From JBGSMF01 sp964651475 (GTDB taxonomy: Bacteria; Chloroflexota; Anaerolineae; Fen-1058): 64,000 nt of DNA. The stretch is taken from positions 238,827 to 302,826 of the forward strand of contig CAZYXV010000001.1 of assembly GCA_964651475.1 (NCBI GenBank), in the 5' to 3' direction. Numbering within the stretch: the first letter of the stretch is position 1; each line of letters starts with the position of its first letter. A model generated the notes under the pieces. That model saw only the letters and a list, made by a program, of their open reading frames with translations, ran no database searches and was not told where the DNA came from. This document shows, piece after piece, positions 55,993 through 64,000 of the stretch. Both the position numbers and the translations under genes were made by a program.

Positions 55993-57285
55993 TTAGCGCG
56001 GTTCCCACTTGGCGGCGTCAAAGGCAATCAGGCGCGTCAGGCGCTCTTCGGACGTAATGTCGTTGAGCGAGACATAGTCATCGCGCGTGCCGCGAAACCG
56101 ATACGCGCCCAGCGATACCCAACGATTGCCATTGGTTGACTGGTCTACCACGCGCTGAGTATAGCCTTCTGCGTGCGATACCCAGTACACCGCGCGCGAC
56201 GTCGTGGTGTATCGCTCCGGGATGTACACATAGACCTCGTAACGCCCCGGCGCCAGTGAGGGATACCAGCGAGCCCAGTTGTAGTTTGATCGTTCTACGT
56301 CGTTGTTGCGCGTCCACGTCAGGCGGCTGTTGTATCCTTCTGACGCCGTGCGCCAGCCGGTTGCCGAACCTCCCGTGACGAAACCCGGGTCTTTGTCGTC
56401 CACAATCACCGTCCCCGCTGGCGGCGTGGGTGGTTTGTTGTCTGATGTCCAGGCGAGCTGGATAATTGCGCCGCCCATGTTCTCATAGTATTCCACCTTG
56501 AGCAGCACGGGACCGCCGGGCAGGTAAATGTCACCCGTGTAAGTGCGCGCGGCCTGATCTTGCCAGGTGTCAATCAGCAGGTGATTGTTCACCCACAAGC
56601 GGCTGCCATCGTCTACTGTCAAGGTGAAGCGGTAAGAGCCGGCCGGTAGATCAATCGTCCGCGTCCATCGAACTGAAAACTTGTCTGCGTTGATGGTGCC
56701 GGGCGCCGGCGAACCATCGCCCCAGTTAAAGTTGATCTGCGTGTCGTCGCGCACCAGCGCGGGCGAGCCGCTGAAGGTTGGGTTGTTATAGTACTCGCCG
56801 CGCCAGTTGTAAATGTTTGTGGTTTGCGCAAAAGACACTCGGGCCACCGCGCCGCCGCCGTTCTCGTAAAACTCAACCACCACGAGGTGATGGCCGCTGG
56901 CCAGGTTCTTGTCGGCCGTAAACGTCCGAGGCGAGTGATCATTCCACTGGTCAATGATCAAATCATTGTCTATCCAGATGCGTATGCCATCGTCGCTGGT
57001 GGCCGTAAAGCGGTATACCCCCGGCGTTACGTCAATATAACGGCTCCAACGGGCCGAAAAGCGATCCGGGTTGACAGCCGCGTCTGGAGAACCATTCCCC
57101 CAGTCATAGTCAAGGGCCGCTTCGCTGCGTTGTAGCACAGGGGAGCCTGAAAGGAATGTATTGTTCCAATACGCCGCTTGCCAGGTTGGATCCGAATGTT
57201 GAGGTTCCACAGGCCCTTGGGCCAGGGCAATATTAGTCAATAGTAAAACCGCTGCCAGGCTTGAAAGAAAAACTCGTTTGAACAT
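55993..57285 (-). CDS. secreted double-PA14 protein with golvesin-like C-terminal domain
   Basis: 430 residues from the ATG at 57285 (GAGGAGGT site). Signal peptide at 1-24, then two PA14 beta-barrels of about 140 residues each: WQAAYWNNTFLSGSPVLQR with YRFTATSDDGIRIWIDNDLIID, and WRGEYYNNPTFSGSPALVR with YRFTLTVDDGSRLWVNNHLLID. The C-terminal ~130 residues (VIVDDKDPGFVTGGSATGW, YEVYVYIPERYTTTSRAVYWV, GAYRFRGTRDDYVSLND) match golvesin-type beta-sandwiches. PA14 with the DDG motif binds calcium and sugars. A likely surface or wall lectin-like protein without catalytic residues. Confidence 0.88.
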   Translation of the reverse strand: MFKRVFLSSLAAVLLLTNIALAQGPVEPQHSDPTWQAAYWNNTFLSGSPVLQRSEAALDYDWGNGSPDAAVNPDRFSARWSRYIDVTPGVYRFTATSDDGIRIWIDNDLIIDQWNDHSPRTFTADKNLASGHHLVVVEFYENGGGAVARVSFAQTTNIYNWRGEYYNNPTFSGSPALVRDDTQINFNWGDGSPAPGTINADKFSVRWTRTIDLPAGSYRFTLTVDDGSRLWVNNHLLIDTWQDQAARTYTGDIYLPGGPVLLKVEYYENMGGAIIQLAWTSDNKPPTPPAGTVIVDDKDPGFVTGGSATGWRTASEGYNSRLTWTRNNDVERSNYNWARWYPSLAPGRYEVYVYIPERYTTTSRAVYWVSHAEGYTQRVVDQSTNGNRWVSLGAYRFRGTRDDYVSLNDITSEERLTRLIAFDAAKWEPR

Positions 57286-57381
57286 GGTCCACCTCCTCAG
57301 GTTATGTCTCAGAATATCACTGACATGACGCACGAACGCGCTGCCAGGTTCCCCAGGTGGTGACTGTGCAATTAAAGGGCA

Positions 57382-57420
57382 AAGCGCTCAACCACGATCC
57401 CCGATCGTAGTCGAACGCTT
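57382..57420. terminator. stem-loop between the PA14 and HATPase genes
   Basis: AAGCGCTCAACCACGATC and GATCGTAGTCGAACGCTT pair over 18 positions with three G-U-type wobbles and a CCC loop, followed on the plus strand by TTTT. It ends 60 bases past the HATPase stop on the minus strand; direction unclear. Confidence 0.5.
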
Positions 57421-57479
57421 TTTCCATCTATCAGTGTGAGCGTCGTTCGTCACAACGCGCCACTGTACGATGACTTGCG

Positions 57480-57998
57480 TCAGGTGTCAGTCTCGGTGCA
57501 AGAGGGGGCTGCGTTGGGACGCGCCCACTTGCGGACGTACATGCGCATGCCGCGCCCGGTCACACTGTCAATGGCAAACTCGTCGGCCAGCTGGCGCACA
57601 GAAGATACATTCGTTCCCCTGTCGTTCCAGGCGCTTTCTTTCCCGGCCAATATTTTGGCCAGGTCAACTGCCCCCGAGTTATCATCTCCCACCATGATTT
57701 CCAGGCCAAGTTGCGGCTCACCGCCCGGCAAGCTCGTGCGTTCCACGCAACGCAAAGTGACTGTACCTTCGTTTCCCTCTCGAAATGCGTGAGAAATCAT
57801 CTCTACGATGAGTGTTTCTAAACGGATCTGGTCCGTATACTCAAACCCGATTTTTGTAGCCATCATCCGTCCTAAAGCAACCGCAGATCGAATATCAGCC
57901 CCATTTCTCACCGGCAACGCCACACTCTCTCTAACCTTTACCTGAACTGTTTGATTTGAAAGCAACACTTTTCTCCTGTTTTTGTTCTTGTCCCGCAT
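57480..57998 (-). CDS. anti-sigma-type (HATPase) serine/threonine kinase-like regulator
   Basis: 172 residues from the ATG at 57998, chosen because the longer frame runs back into the transposase gene. GHKL ATPase features: N-box-like RLETLIVEMISHAFREGNEG (the usual Asn before HA replaced by Ser), ATP-lid LEIMVGDDNSGAVDLAKIL, and GRGMRMYVRK. This is the RsbW/RsbT-like regulator group that controls alternative sigma factors by partner switching. The cognate anti-anti-sigma gene is not in the window. The N-terminus is uncertain because the region was disturbed by the transposase insertion. Confidence 0.65.
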   Translation of the reverse strand: MRDKNKNRRKVLLSNQTVQVKVRESVALPVRNGADIRSAVALGRMMATKIGFEYTDQIRLETLIVEMISHAFREGNEGTVTLRCVERTSLPGGEPQLGLEIMVGDDNSGAVDLAKILAGKESAWNDRGTNVSSVRQLADEFAIDSVTGRGMRMYVRKWARPNAAPSCTETDT

Positions 57999-58138
57999 AT
58001 CATTTGCTGAATTTATCGCAGGTAAAAACGCGCGCTCAGCCACCAGTTCCGGCTGAGCAGCGCTCTCCGTTACACAACGCCAACTCGCTTTGGTATGTAG
58101 ATGCATTACGATGGGAAAGGTGATGAGAAAACCAGACA

Positions 58139-58435
58139 TTATTCTGCCAGACACAATTCCTGCAAGATTCGCACTTGGCGCTGTAGACTGCAATTTTCCG
58201 CTTCAAGTTGTGCAATGCGTTCTTCCAGCATACGGCGGTTGACTTCAGGGTGCGCCAAACTATCTCGCGCTGCGTCAATAACCTGGCGTCGCCACTGGTA
58301 ATAAGATGTGGTTGAGATGCCGGCTTCGCGGCACAGTTCTGCAATGGGCCTCTCTTTACGCAACCCTTCCAACACCAGGTTGACCTTTAGATCGGCACTG
58401 GCTTTTTCGTAAGATGGTTGAATCATTCCAGACAT
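58139..58435 (-). CDS. IS3-type transposase OrfA remnant (no OrfB)
   Basis: 98 residues, resembling OrfA of IS3/IS911 elements: KASADLKVNLVLEGLRKERPIAELCREAGISTTSYYQWRRQVIDAAR (helix-turn-helix) followed by a coiled-coil leucine-zipper segment RMLEERIAQLEAENCSLQRQVRIL. A complete element would have OrfB with DDE motif just downstream, overlapping in a -1 frame; none is seen, and no terminal inverted repeats were recognised. So this is an orphan or a degenerate IS. GGAGG upstream in good spacing. Confidence 0.75.
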   Translation of the reverse strand: MSGMIQPSYEKASADLKVNLVLEGLRKERPIAELCREAGISTTSYYQWRRQVIDAARDSLAHPEVNRRMLEERIAQLEAENCSLQRQVRILQELCLAE

Positions 58436-58465
58436 TTCACCTCCTTTTGCTCGTAGATGGAATAC

Positions 58466-58675
58466 CTAGCCAAGTTTTGGGCCTGGATGAGGTGCATCTA
58501 CCGCCGGTGCTGCCGGGGGCGCAGGCTTCACTCCGGTCGTTATAGGAGTAATTGCCGCTTTATCTGAAGGGATGGGGGGCACGGTGGGTATACGAGACAA
58601 ATCGGCCCTCATCCGGCAGTTGCAATCCAAATAGCCTGGGACGTAATATTGCCCGCACCGAGTACACCTTAGCAT
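58466..58675 (-). CDS. small zinc-ribbon protein
   Basis: 69 residues from the ATG at 58675 (GGGAGG site). The N-terminal MLRCTRCGQYYVPGYLDCNCRM has four Cys in a CxxC and CxC arrangement, a compact zinc ribbon. The rest is Pro/Ala-rich and unordered (PPIPSDKAAITPITTGVKPAPPAAPAVDAP). No further assignment. It stands alone between the transposase remnant and the receiver-like gene. Confidence 0.6.
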   Translation of the reverse strand: MLRCTRCGQYYVPGYLDCNCRMRADLSRIPTVPPIPSDKAAITPITTGVKPAPPAAPAVDAPHPGPKLG

Positions 58676-58769
58676 ATTGACCTCCCTGGTAAACAACCCA
58701 CAGCCGCACTTGAGCCAAGACCCGGCTCGTGATGCTGCTGGCTGAACAGAGCTTTTAAATCAGGCTCGA

Positions 58770-59297
58770 TTAACCAAGCCAATACTCTGCCCGTAGCCCT
58801 CGGTCAAAATCGCTCTGTGCGCCATAGCCTATAGTCACAGAGACAGCTTCAGATAAATCGTTCTTCAGGCAGGGTGGACTATCGAACGTTACCAGCGGCT
58901 GTTCACCTGTGTGGACTGGAACATTTTCTTGGAGTATTTTCGCAACCGAGTCGTATAGATCGTCAATCTCAAAGGGAAAGTCAAGGTGAACAACGCGATT
59001 GCTTAACACGGCATAACAAGGTCTCTTGGAGATAACCAGTATGGGTACCTGCCCAACACATCTTTCCAAGGGAGGCTGGGACATTACTGTCACGGGGTCA
59101 TTAGTGGGCATGCTCAGCGCCACCACAATCAAATCAACAGCGTTTGTCCAGTCCGTCTGGGCAGTCTTTCGAAGCGAGGCCAATTCCACCCTCGTAACCT
59201 CTAGCAGGCTGCTCTTTAAATGAAACTCGATCACTCTTGAGAGACCATCGTTATCGCTGAGGACAATGGCTCTTTTTCCTGGTAGCCCTATAATCAT
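58770..59297 (-). CDS. degenerate response-regulator receiver-like protein
   Basis: 175 residues. The N-terminal 115 residues keep the receiver pattern: AIVLSDNDGLSRVIEFHLKS (acid pocket SDND), VDLIVVALSMPTNDP where the phosphoacceptor Asp is replaced by Ala, VPILVISKRP, and LDFPFEIDDLYDSVAKIL where the usual Lys-Pro-Phe is Phe-Pro-Phe. So it probably cannot be phosphorylated at the standard site. The C-terminal ~60 residues are unassigned. An unpaired pseudo-receiver; no histidine kinase is nearby except the HATPase fragment at 57480. Confidence 0.65.
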   Translation of the reverse strand: MIIGLPGKRAIVLSDNDGLSRVIEFHLKSSLLEVTRVELASLRKTAQTDWTNAVDLIVVALSMPTNDPVTVMSQPPLERCVGQVPILVISKRPCYAVLSNRVVHLDFPFEIDDLYDSVAKILQENVPVHTGEQPLVTFDSPPCLKNDLSEAVSVTIGYGAQSDFDRGLRAEYWLG

Positions 59298-59422
59298 CGA
59301 GTGGTCTATGCTCCTAATGTGTAATTACCCCTATTATGCCATCGTCGTCTTTCAGGCGCTTTACAAATAGCCCCTCCAACCTTCCAAAAGCCTTCCAAAT
59401 CATTAAAAAGCCCAACTTGTAC

Positions 59423-59455
59423 AATTTCTCCATTGCGTCTCCAGAATTTCTCCAT
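59423..59455. promoter_or_regulatory. direct-repeat operator candidate upstream of the efflux operon
   Basis: AATTTCTCCAT occurs twice, at 59423-59433 and 59445-59455, start to start 22 bases (two helical turns), 45 to 77 bases before the ATG. A TACAAT hexamer (59466-59471) may be the -10. Shorter CCTTCCAAA direct repeats lie just upstream near 59380. A regulator binding these is not identified. Confidence 0.45.
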
Positions 59456-59499
59456 AATGTTTCGGTACAATGGTGGGGACATTCACCAGGAGGAATTGT

Positions 59500-60921
59500 A
59501 TGAACAAGAAAAGATGGATTATTGTTGTGGTCGTTGTCTTGCTGGCCGGTTTAGCTTATGCTGGGTATAACCTCGTGCAAGGCGCCCCGAGCCGGAGCGC
59601 CGCGGCCCAAACATCGGAAGAGAGTGCTATCGTGGAGCGAGGCACGCTGCGGGTGACGGTTGACGCCAGCGGCAGCCTGGCGCCGAATGACGAGGTGACG
59701 CTGGCGTTCCTTTCGGGCGGCCGCGTGGCCGAGCTAAATGTAGAGGTGGGCGATGTGGTGCAGGCCGGCGACGTGCTGGCCCGGCTGGACGACGCCGACG
59801 CCCGCGAGGCCGTTGCCGACGCCGAGGTAAAGGTGCGCCAGGCCGAGATCAACCTGGCGTCGGCGCGCATCGAGGCGGAAGCCGGCTTGAAGCAGGCGGA
59901 TTTGGCGTCGGCCCAGGCTGCCTATAACGAATCATCAGCGTTGGCCGCGCACACCGACGACCAACTCGCCTCGGCGCGCGTCAATTTGAAACAAGCCCTG
60001 GATCGCCTGTCCAGCGCCCAGGAGGATTACGCCAGCGCGTGGGACCCGGCCCGCGATTGGGAGCTTTACACGTTCAGGCAAGACGCTTTGGAGAACGAGC
60101 GCGAGGCGACCGAGAGTGCGCTGCAAGACGCCCAAGACAATCTGGAAATCGCGCAGGCCGATTACAATGTGACGATGGCCGGCATCAGTCAGCGCGAGGT
60201 AAAGGACGCCAAGGCCAGTGTGCTCAAAGCGCAAGTGGCGATGGAGACTGAGGAACTTGATTTGGAAGGGTTGGAACTCGCGCTCGCCCAAGCCCAGCTA
60301 AGCCTGGCTTCGGCGAAGCGGACGCTGACGGAGACGGTCTTGATTGCGCCAACAGGCGGCACCGTCACCGCGTTGAACATTCATGTGGGTGAAATAGCGA
60401 ATGCTGGGCAGACGGCGCTTACGTTGAGTGAACTGGTGACGCTGGTTGTAGAGATCAAGCTTGACGAGACGGACGTGGCGCGGGTGAGCGTGGGGCAACA
60501 AGTTATAGTGACGCTGGACGCTTTTTCTGACGCCGAGTTGGCCGGTCAAGTGACCGAGATCGCGCCGGTGGCAGAGGTCCAATCGGGCGTGGTGCTTTAC
60601 CCGGTGACGGTTCAACTATCGCCCACTGATTTGCCGGTGCGCGCCGGGATGACGGCGGATGTCGAGATCGTCACGGCCAGCCAGGAAAATACGCTGATCG
60701 TCCCGCTGCGCGCTGTTCACACTGAGGGAGAGCAGGCTTTTGTATACCGGCTGGCCGGCGACCAGATCGAGCGCGTGACGGTAGAGTTGGGAATGGTGAC
60801 AGATACCAAGGCCGAGATCACCAGCGGCCTGGCCGAAGGCGACAAGGTGAGCGTGGTTGCTGCGCCCAGCAGCGACAAGCAGCCCCAGGGCTTTGGTCCG
60901 TTTGGTGGAGGTAGAAATTGA
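59500..60921 (+). CDS. MacA-type periplasmic adaptor (HlyD/RND membrane-fusion family)
   Basis: 473 residues from the ATG at 59500 (AGGAGG site). N-terminal helix (WIIVVVVVLLAGLAYAGYNLVQ), then ESAIVERGTLRVTVDASGSLAPNDEV, lipoyl-like GGRVAELNVEVGDVVQAGDVLARLDDADAREAV, a long coiled coil (residues 100-270, many ASAR/LKQA heptads), the second lipoyl half PTGGTVTALNIHVGEIANAGQ, and barrel VGQQVIVTLDAFSDAELAGQV. It couples the MacB pump to export across the wall or outer membrane. Next gene starts two bases after the stop. Confidence 0.9.
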   Translation: MNKKRWIIVVVVVLLAGLAYAGYNLVQGAPSRSAAAQTSEESAIVERGTLRVTVDASGSLAPNDEVTLAFLSGGRVAELNVEVGDVVQAGDVLARLDDADAREAVADAEVKVRQAEINLASARIEAEAGLKQADLASAQAAYNESSALAAHTDDQLASARVNLKQALDRLSSAQEDYASAWDPARDWELYTFRQDALENEREATESALQDAQDNLEIAQADYNVTMAGISQREVKDAKASVLKAQVAMETEELDLEGLELALAQAQLSLASAKRTLTETVLIAPTGGTVTALNIHVGEIANAGQTALTLSELVTLVVEIKLDETDVARVSVGQQVIVTLDAFSDAELAGQVTEIAPVAEVQSGVVLYPVTVQLSPTDLPVRAGMTADVEIVTASQENTLIVPLRAVHTEGEQAFVYRLAGDQIERVTVELGMVTDTKAEITSGLAEGDKVSVVAAPSSDKQPQGFGPFGGGRN

Positions 60922-60922
60922 T

Positions 60923-61609
60923 ATGATCGAAATTGAAAACATCACCAAAGTTTACCAGATGGGTGAGGTCAAGGTTCACGCGCTGTGTGGTGTGTCATTG
61001 TGCATCGAACAAGGCGAATGGGTAGCCATTATGGGCGCCTCTGGTTCCGGCAAGTCCACGCTGATGCACATCATCGGCTGCCTGGATACGCCGACCTCGG
61101 GCGCGTACCGGTTGAACGGGGTCGAGGTGGGCGCAATGAATGACAATCAATTGGCGTCTGTCCGCAATCACCAGATTGGCTTTGTCTTTCAGAGCTTTAA
61201 CTTGCTGCCCCGCGTCAGCGCGCTCAAGCAAGTGATGCTGCCGATGCAATACAGCCGGAATGGGCAGCGAATTTCTTTGGCCGAGCGGAAGCAACGGGCG
61301 CGCGAGGCGCTAGAGATGGTCGGATTGGGCGAGCGGATGGGCCACCAGCCCACCGAGATGTCCGGCGGGCAGCAGCAACGGGTGGCCATCGCGCGCGCCT
61401 TGGTCAATAACCCGGCCATCATCATGGCCGACGAGCCGACCGGCAACCTGGACTCGAAATCAGGCGCTGAAGTGATGGACATCTTGCACCGCTTGCACGC
61501 GGAAAAGGGCATCACCATCGTCATGGTTACCCACGACGAAGAGATTGGCGCGCAGGCCGGGCGAGTGGTGCGTTTGCGAGATGGGCAAATCGTGGAGGAA
61601 AGACAATGA
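60923..61609 (+). CDS. MacB-type ABC transporter ATPase
   Basis: 228 residues from the ATG at 60923. Standard nucleotide-binding domain: Walker A GASGSGKST, Q-loop VFQSFNLLPRVSALKQV, signature MSGGQQQRVAIARALV, Walker B IIMADEPTGNLD, and switch His in VMVTHDEE. Order and similarity place it in the LolD/MacB group that energises extrusion of peptides or lipoproteins. It overlaps the permease gene by four bases (ATGA). Confidence 0.95.
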   Translation: MIEIENITKVYQMGEVKVHALCGVSLCIEQGEWVAIMGASGSGKSTLMHIIGCLDTPTSGAYRLNGVEVGAMNDNQLASVRNHQIGFVFQSFNLLPRVSALKQVMLPMQYSRNGQRISLAERKQRAREALEMVGLGERMGHQPTEMSGGQQQRVAIARALVNNPAIIMADEPTGNLDSKSGAEVMDILHRLHAEKGITIVMVTHDEEIGAQAGRVVRLRDGQIVEERQ

Positions 61610-62877
61610 TAGTGCTGGCGGACCTGATAGAAAATGTGCGCGTTGCCCTGGATGGCATGGCAGCTAACAAGCTGCGTTCAACCCTGACCATGCTCGGCAT
61701 CATCATCGGCGTGGGGGCGGTGATTGCGTTAATGTCCATCGGCTCAGGGGCGCAGGCGTCTATCACCAGCGAGATTAGCAGCGTCGGTACCAACCTGATC
61801 TTTGTGTCGCCCGGCGCTATGCAGGGAGGGCCTGTCCAAGGGGCCTCCGGCAGCGCCGCCACGCTTACCTACCAAGACGCCGAGGCCATCGCCAATCCCG
61901 AGAATGTACCCGATGCGGTGGTGGTCGCTCCCCAATACAGTCGGAACACCCAGGTTATCTTTGGCGATACCAATATCAATACACAGGTCATCGGAGTGAC
62001 TGGCGAATACCCAGATGCTTATGGACTGGAAGTAGCCGACGGCAGTTTCATCGAAGAGAAAGACGTGGACAAGCGGGGTAACGTGGCCGTGCTGGGCTAC
62101 CAGGCGGCGCAAGACCTCTTTGGCGGATTTGACCCTGTAGGGCAAAAAATTAAGGTGGCTCTTTCTGGCGAAGATGGCGGGCGAGTCTCGGTGACTGTGA
62201 TCGGCGTGATAAAAGAAAAAGGCGGCTCGATGATGAACAGCGCGGACGACGCCGTGTTCGTGCCCATTTCGACGGCCCAGACCAAGCTCTTTAATGGGCG
62301 CAACGCCCAGGGTGAACTCGTAGTAAGCCAGATTAGTGTGGTGGCCGCTTCAGAGGATCGGGCAACGGCGGTGGAGGATCAGATTGACACGCTGCTGCGG
62401 GCGCGCCACGAGCTTGAGACTGACGAAGACGCAGATTTTAGCGTGATGAGCCAGGCCGATATGTTAGAGATGGCTACTACCGTAACAGACACCTTGACGA
62501 TTTTTCTGGGGGCCATCGCGGGCATAAGCTTGTTGGTGGGCGGCATCGGCATCATGAATATCATGCTGGTGTCGGTCACGGAGCGAACGCGCGAGATTGG
62601 CATCCGCAAAGCCGTGGGCGCACGCAAGATTGACATCTTGACCCAATTTTTGTTGGAAGCGATGGCGTTGAGCGCGCTGGGCGGCGCGGTGGGCATCTTG
62701 CTGGGCACGGGCATTGCTCAACTGGTCAAGCTGTCGGGGTTGTTAGAACCGTTGGTCACACTGAATTCGGTGTTGATGGCCGTGGGCTTTTCGCTGGCGG
62801 TGGGCTTGTTCTTTGGCATCTATCCTGCCAACCGGGCCGCCGGTCTGAATCCCATCGAGGCGCTGCGGTACGAATAA
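61606..62877 (+). CDS. MacB-type ABC permease with FtsX and MacB_PCD domains
   Basis: 423 residues. N-terminal NVRVALDGMAANKLRSTLTMLGIIIGVGAVIALMSIGSGAQASI is the conserved MacB start; a ~220-residue extracytoplasmic MacB_PCD domain follows (TNLIFVSPG, NTQVIGVTGEYP, KRGNVAVLGYQAAQDLFG). The FtsX region has three helices with GGIGIMNIMLVSVTERTREIGIRKAVGARK and GLFFGIYPANRAAGLNPIEALRYE, the family end. It forms a pump with the ATPase and the MacA-like adaptor; substrates are peptides, macrolide-like molecules or lipids. Confidence 0.93.
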   Translation: MIVLADLIENVRVALDGMAANKLRSTLTMLGIIIGVGAVIALMSIGSGAQASITSEISSVGTNLIFVSPGAMQGGPVQGASGSAATLTYQDAEAIANPENVPDAVVVAPQYSRNTQVIFGDTNINTQVIGVTGEYPDAYGLEVADGSFIEEKDVDKRGNVAVLGYQAAQDLFGGFDPVGQKIKVALSGEDGGRVSVTVIGVIKEKGGSMMNSADDAVFVPISTAQTKLFNGRNAQGELVVSQISVVAASEDRATAVEDQIDTLLRARHELETDEDADFSVMSQADMLEMATTVTDTLTIFLGAIAGISLLVGGIGIMNIMLVSVTERTREIGIRKAVGARKIDILTQFLLEAMALSALGGAVGILLGTGIAQLVKLSGLLEPLVTLNSVLMAVGFSLAVGLFFGIYPANRAAGLNPIEALRYE

Positions 62878-62895
62878 GTAAATCAGGAGAATCAA

Positions 62896-63951
62896 ATGCG
62901 AGATATAGCTTCAACAGCAAGACAGTGTATCCCCCTGGTGTTCATAGCCGCGATTTTGCTGACGGCTTGCAACACGCAAGTGGGCCGCACACCAATACAA
63001 ATCACACGCAATGCTGAGGTAAAGCCAATGGCGGCGGCCGTCCTGCAGAAAAGCGTTGAGCTGCCAACCTCTACAGTTTCACGTCCCGCCGCCATCCCTT
63101 CCGTTACACCTACGTCATTGCCAACACCTACATCGCGGCCAACGCAAACACCGGCGCCAACACTTGCTCCAACCGCAGCGGCGCAAGCTGAACCGGCCAA
63201 ATCAGCCGCCGCCTCACCTGCCCAGCCTGCGTCGGCGAGCGCAACGGGCGACGTCTCCTCGCCGGGGATCACCCGGCTTGAAGACACGGACCCCGCCCCC
63301 CCCCTCAGCATCCAGGTTGACACGCTTCGCGTTGAAGACGGAAAATACAAGGTGACGGGAGTGGTGCGCAACGACGGCTCTGAAACCTACGAGGGTGTTG
63401 GGGTGCTCGGCACATTTTACGTCTCGGGACCTCAGGGGGAGGGGATGGCTTTCCCTGCTTTTCCGCCTGGCAAGGGCGCTCCGCCGCCCACGCCGGAAAA
63501 GATAGCGAATCCAGATAAAAAAGTGTTGTGGGCGCACGGGCCTATCCAGGCGCGCTGCCCGTGCCCGTTTTTGGAACCAGGCGCGGAATGTCCTTTCAGC
63601 TTGGAAATCTATGCGCGGGATTATGCTTTTTACAGGCTGCATCCGACCGGCCAGCCGGCGGCCATGCACACCTGGCACGAATCGGCTTCTGTGACGGTGG
63701 ATGGCCTCACTGTATCGAACGATGGGTTGGGCAACGTTCGCATCACAGGCAAGGTTATCAACAAGAATGACTATGCTCTCAAGAGCGCGACCGTGGCGGG
63801 GACGCTGCAAAGCGCCGAGGGGCAGGTGGTGAGCGAAGGGTCCGCCATTGTGCTTGGCATTGGACCAGGCGCCAGCGCCTCGTTCGATCTGCGCATCAAG
63901 TACGAACCGTACGCCCGCTACGATTTGTACATCCAGGGCGTTCGCTACTAG
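62896..63951 (+). CDS. lipoprotein with Thr/Pro linker and FxLYD-like C-terminal domain
   Basis: 351 residues. Lipobox LLTAC at residues 21-25, then a long Thr/Pro/Ala linker (residues 55-115, TPTSLPTPTSRPTQTPAPT), then a beta domain: LSIQVDTLRVEDGKYKVTGVVRNDGSETYEGVGVLGTFY and, after a Cys-Pro-rich RCPCPFLEPGAECPF segment, a second copy-like stretch VTVDGLTVSNDGLGNVRITGKVINKNDYALKSATVAGTL. Two FxLYD-like repeats, as in extracellular Chloroflexota lipoproteins. It follows the MacB permease by 18 bases with an AGGAG site, so it is likely exported or localised along with that pump. Confidence 0.82.
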   Translation: MRDIASTARQCIPLVFIAAILLTACNTQVGRTPIQITRNAEVKPMAAAVLQKSVELPTSTVSRPAAIPSVTPTSLPTPTSRPTQTPAPTLAPTAAAQAEPAKSAAASPAQPASASATGDVSSPGITRLEDTDPAPPLSIQVDTLRVEDGKYKVTGVVRNDGSETYEGVGVLGTFYVSGPQGEGMAFPAFPPGKGAPPPTPEKIANPDKKVLWAHGPIQARCPCPFLEPGAECPFSLEIYARDYAFYRLHPTGQPAAMHTWHESASVTVDGLTVSNDGLGNVRITGKVINKNDYALKSATVAGTLQSAEGQVVSEGSAIVLGIGPGASASFDLRIKYEPYARYDLYIQGVRY

Positions 63952-64000
63952 TACCAGGCCACAAAAGTTTTGATATGTTCAGCATACCCGCCTGACTGAT

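Noticed and set aside
58139..58435. Complete IS3 element
   Set aside because: No OrfB, DDE motif or terminal inverted repeats seen on either side.

Overview
The window looks like chromosomal DNA of an uncultured member of the Chloroflexota (Anaerolineae/Caldilineae-like). This is inferred from style: DUF5667/ECF pairs, a GerMN lipoprotein and other lipoproteins with Thr-Pro-rich linkers, repeated extracellular beta-sandwich modules, MmdA/OadG genes, and many short stem-loop repeats between genes. No rRNA, tRNA or marker gene was found, so the assignment is tentative. GC content is moderately high.

Layout. 1-4.3 kb: end of an extracellular protein, a decayed PanB-like pseudogene, and a small-molecule-response operon (GyrI-like protein, alpha/beta hydrolase, GNAT, TsaA/TrmO-like, AraC). 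4.7-8.9 kb: a membrane protein and a redox module (polyferredoxin-type membrane protein with partner, DUF2202 ferritin-like protein, duplicated DUF4405 cytochrome-like protein). 9.2-15 kb: an ECF sigma/DUF5667 pair, a DUF5666 protein, a possible nuclease-like protein, and two lipoproteins. 15.1-39.4 kb: a large minus-strand catabolic region. 39.5-48.7 kb: a TPR protein with an orphan CpaF ATPase, a carboxyltransferase/OadG pair, DinB, a GH2 glycosidase and a threonine-synthase-like enzyme. 48.9-64 kb: an ECF sigma factor coupled to a fused anti-sigma/LysM/M23 protein, a secreted trypsin-like protease, a PrsW-like protease, a PA14 protein, regulatory fragments, and a MacAB-type efflux operon with a lipoprotein.

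The main biological system is the 15-39 kb region. It holds two complete three-subunit molybdenum hydroxylases (Mo, FAD and 2Fe-2S subunits), a CoxG protein, an NCS2 nucleobase permease with a UraA-like signature, an MFS transporter, a nitrilase-family amidase, FdrA and DUF1116 (YlbE) proteins related to the E. coli oxamate-carbamoyltransferase system, a cyclase-family hydrolase, a tandem fusion of two cyclase domains whose N-terminal half has lost its metal ligands, a class III CoA-transferase and a ferritin-like protein. Together they suggest uptake and oxidative breakdown of an N-heterocycle, ring opening by amidohydrolases, and recovery of carbamoyl or acyl groups. The substrate cannot be fixed from sequence, and the usual third subunit (YlbF/DUF2877) and a carbamate kinase are not seen.

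The second theme is small non-autonomous mobile DNA. At least four element types have inverted-repeat ends, and three have clear target duplications. One (12686-12920) is inserted exactly at the start codon of a gene and separates it from its ribosome-binding site. A family of GGAGATTAGAGATTGG / GGTATTGGGTATTAGG repeats lies at the stop codons of at least eight genes in the catabolic region and also occurs in frame inside several coding sequences.
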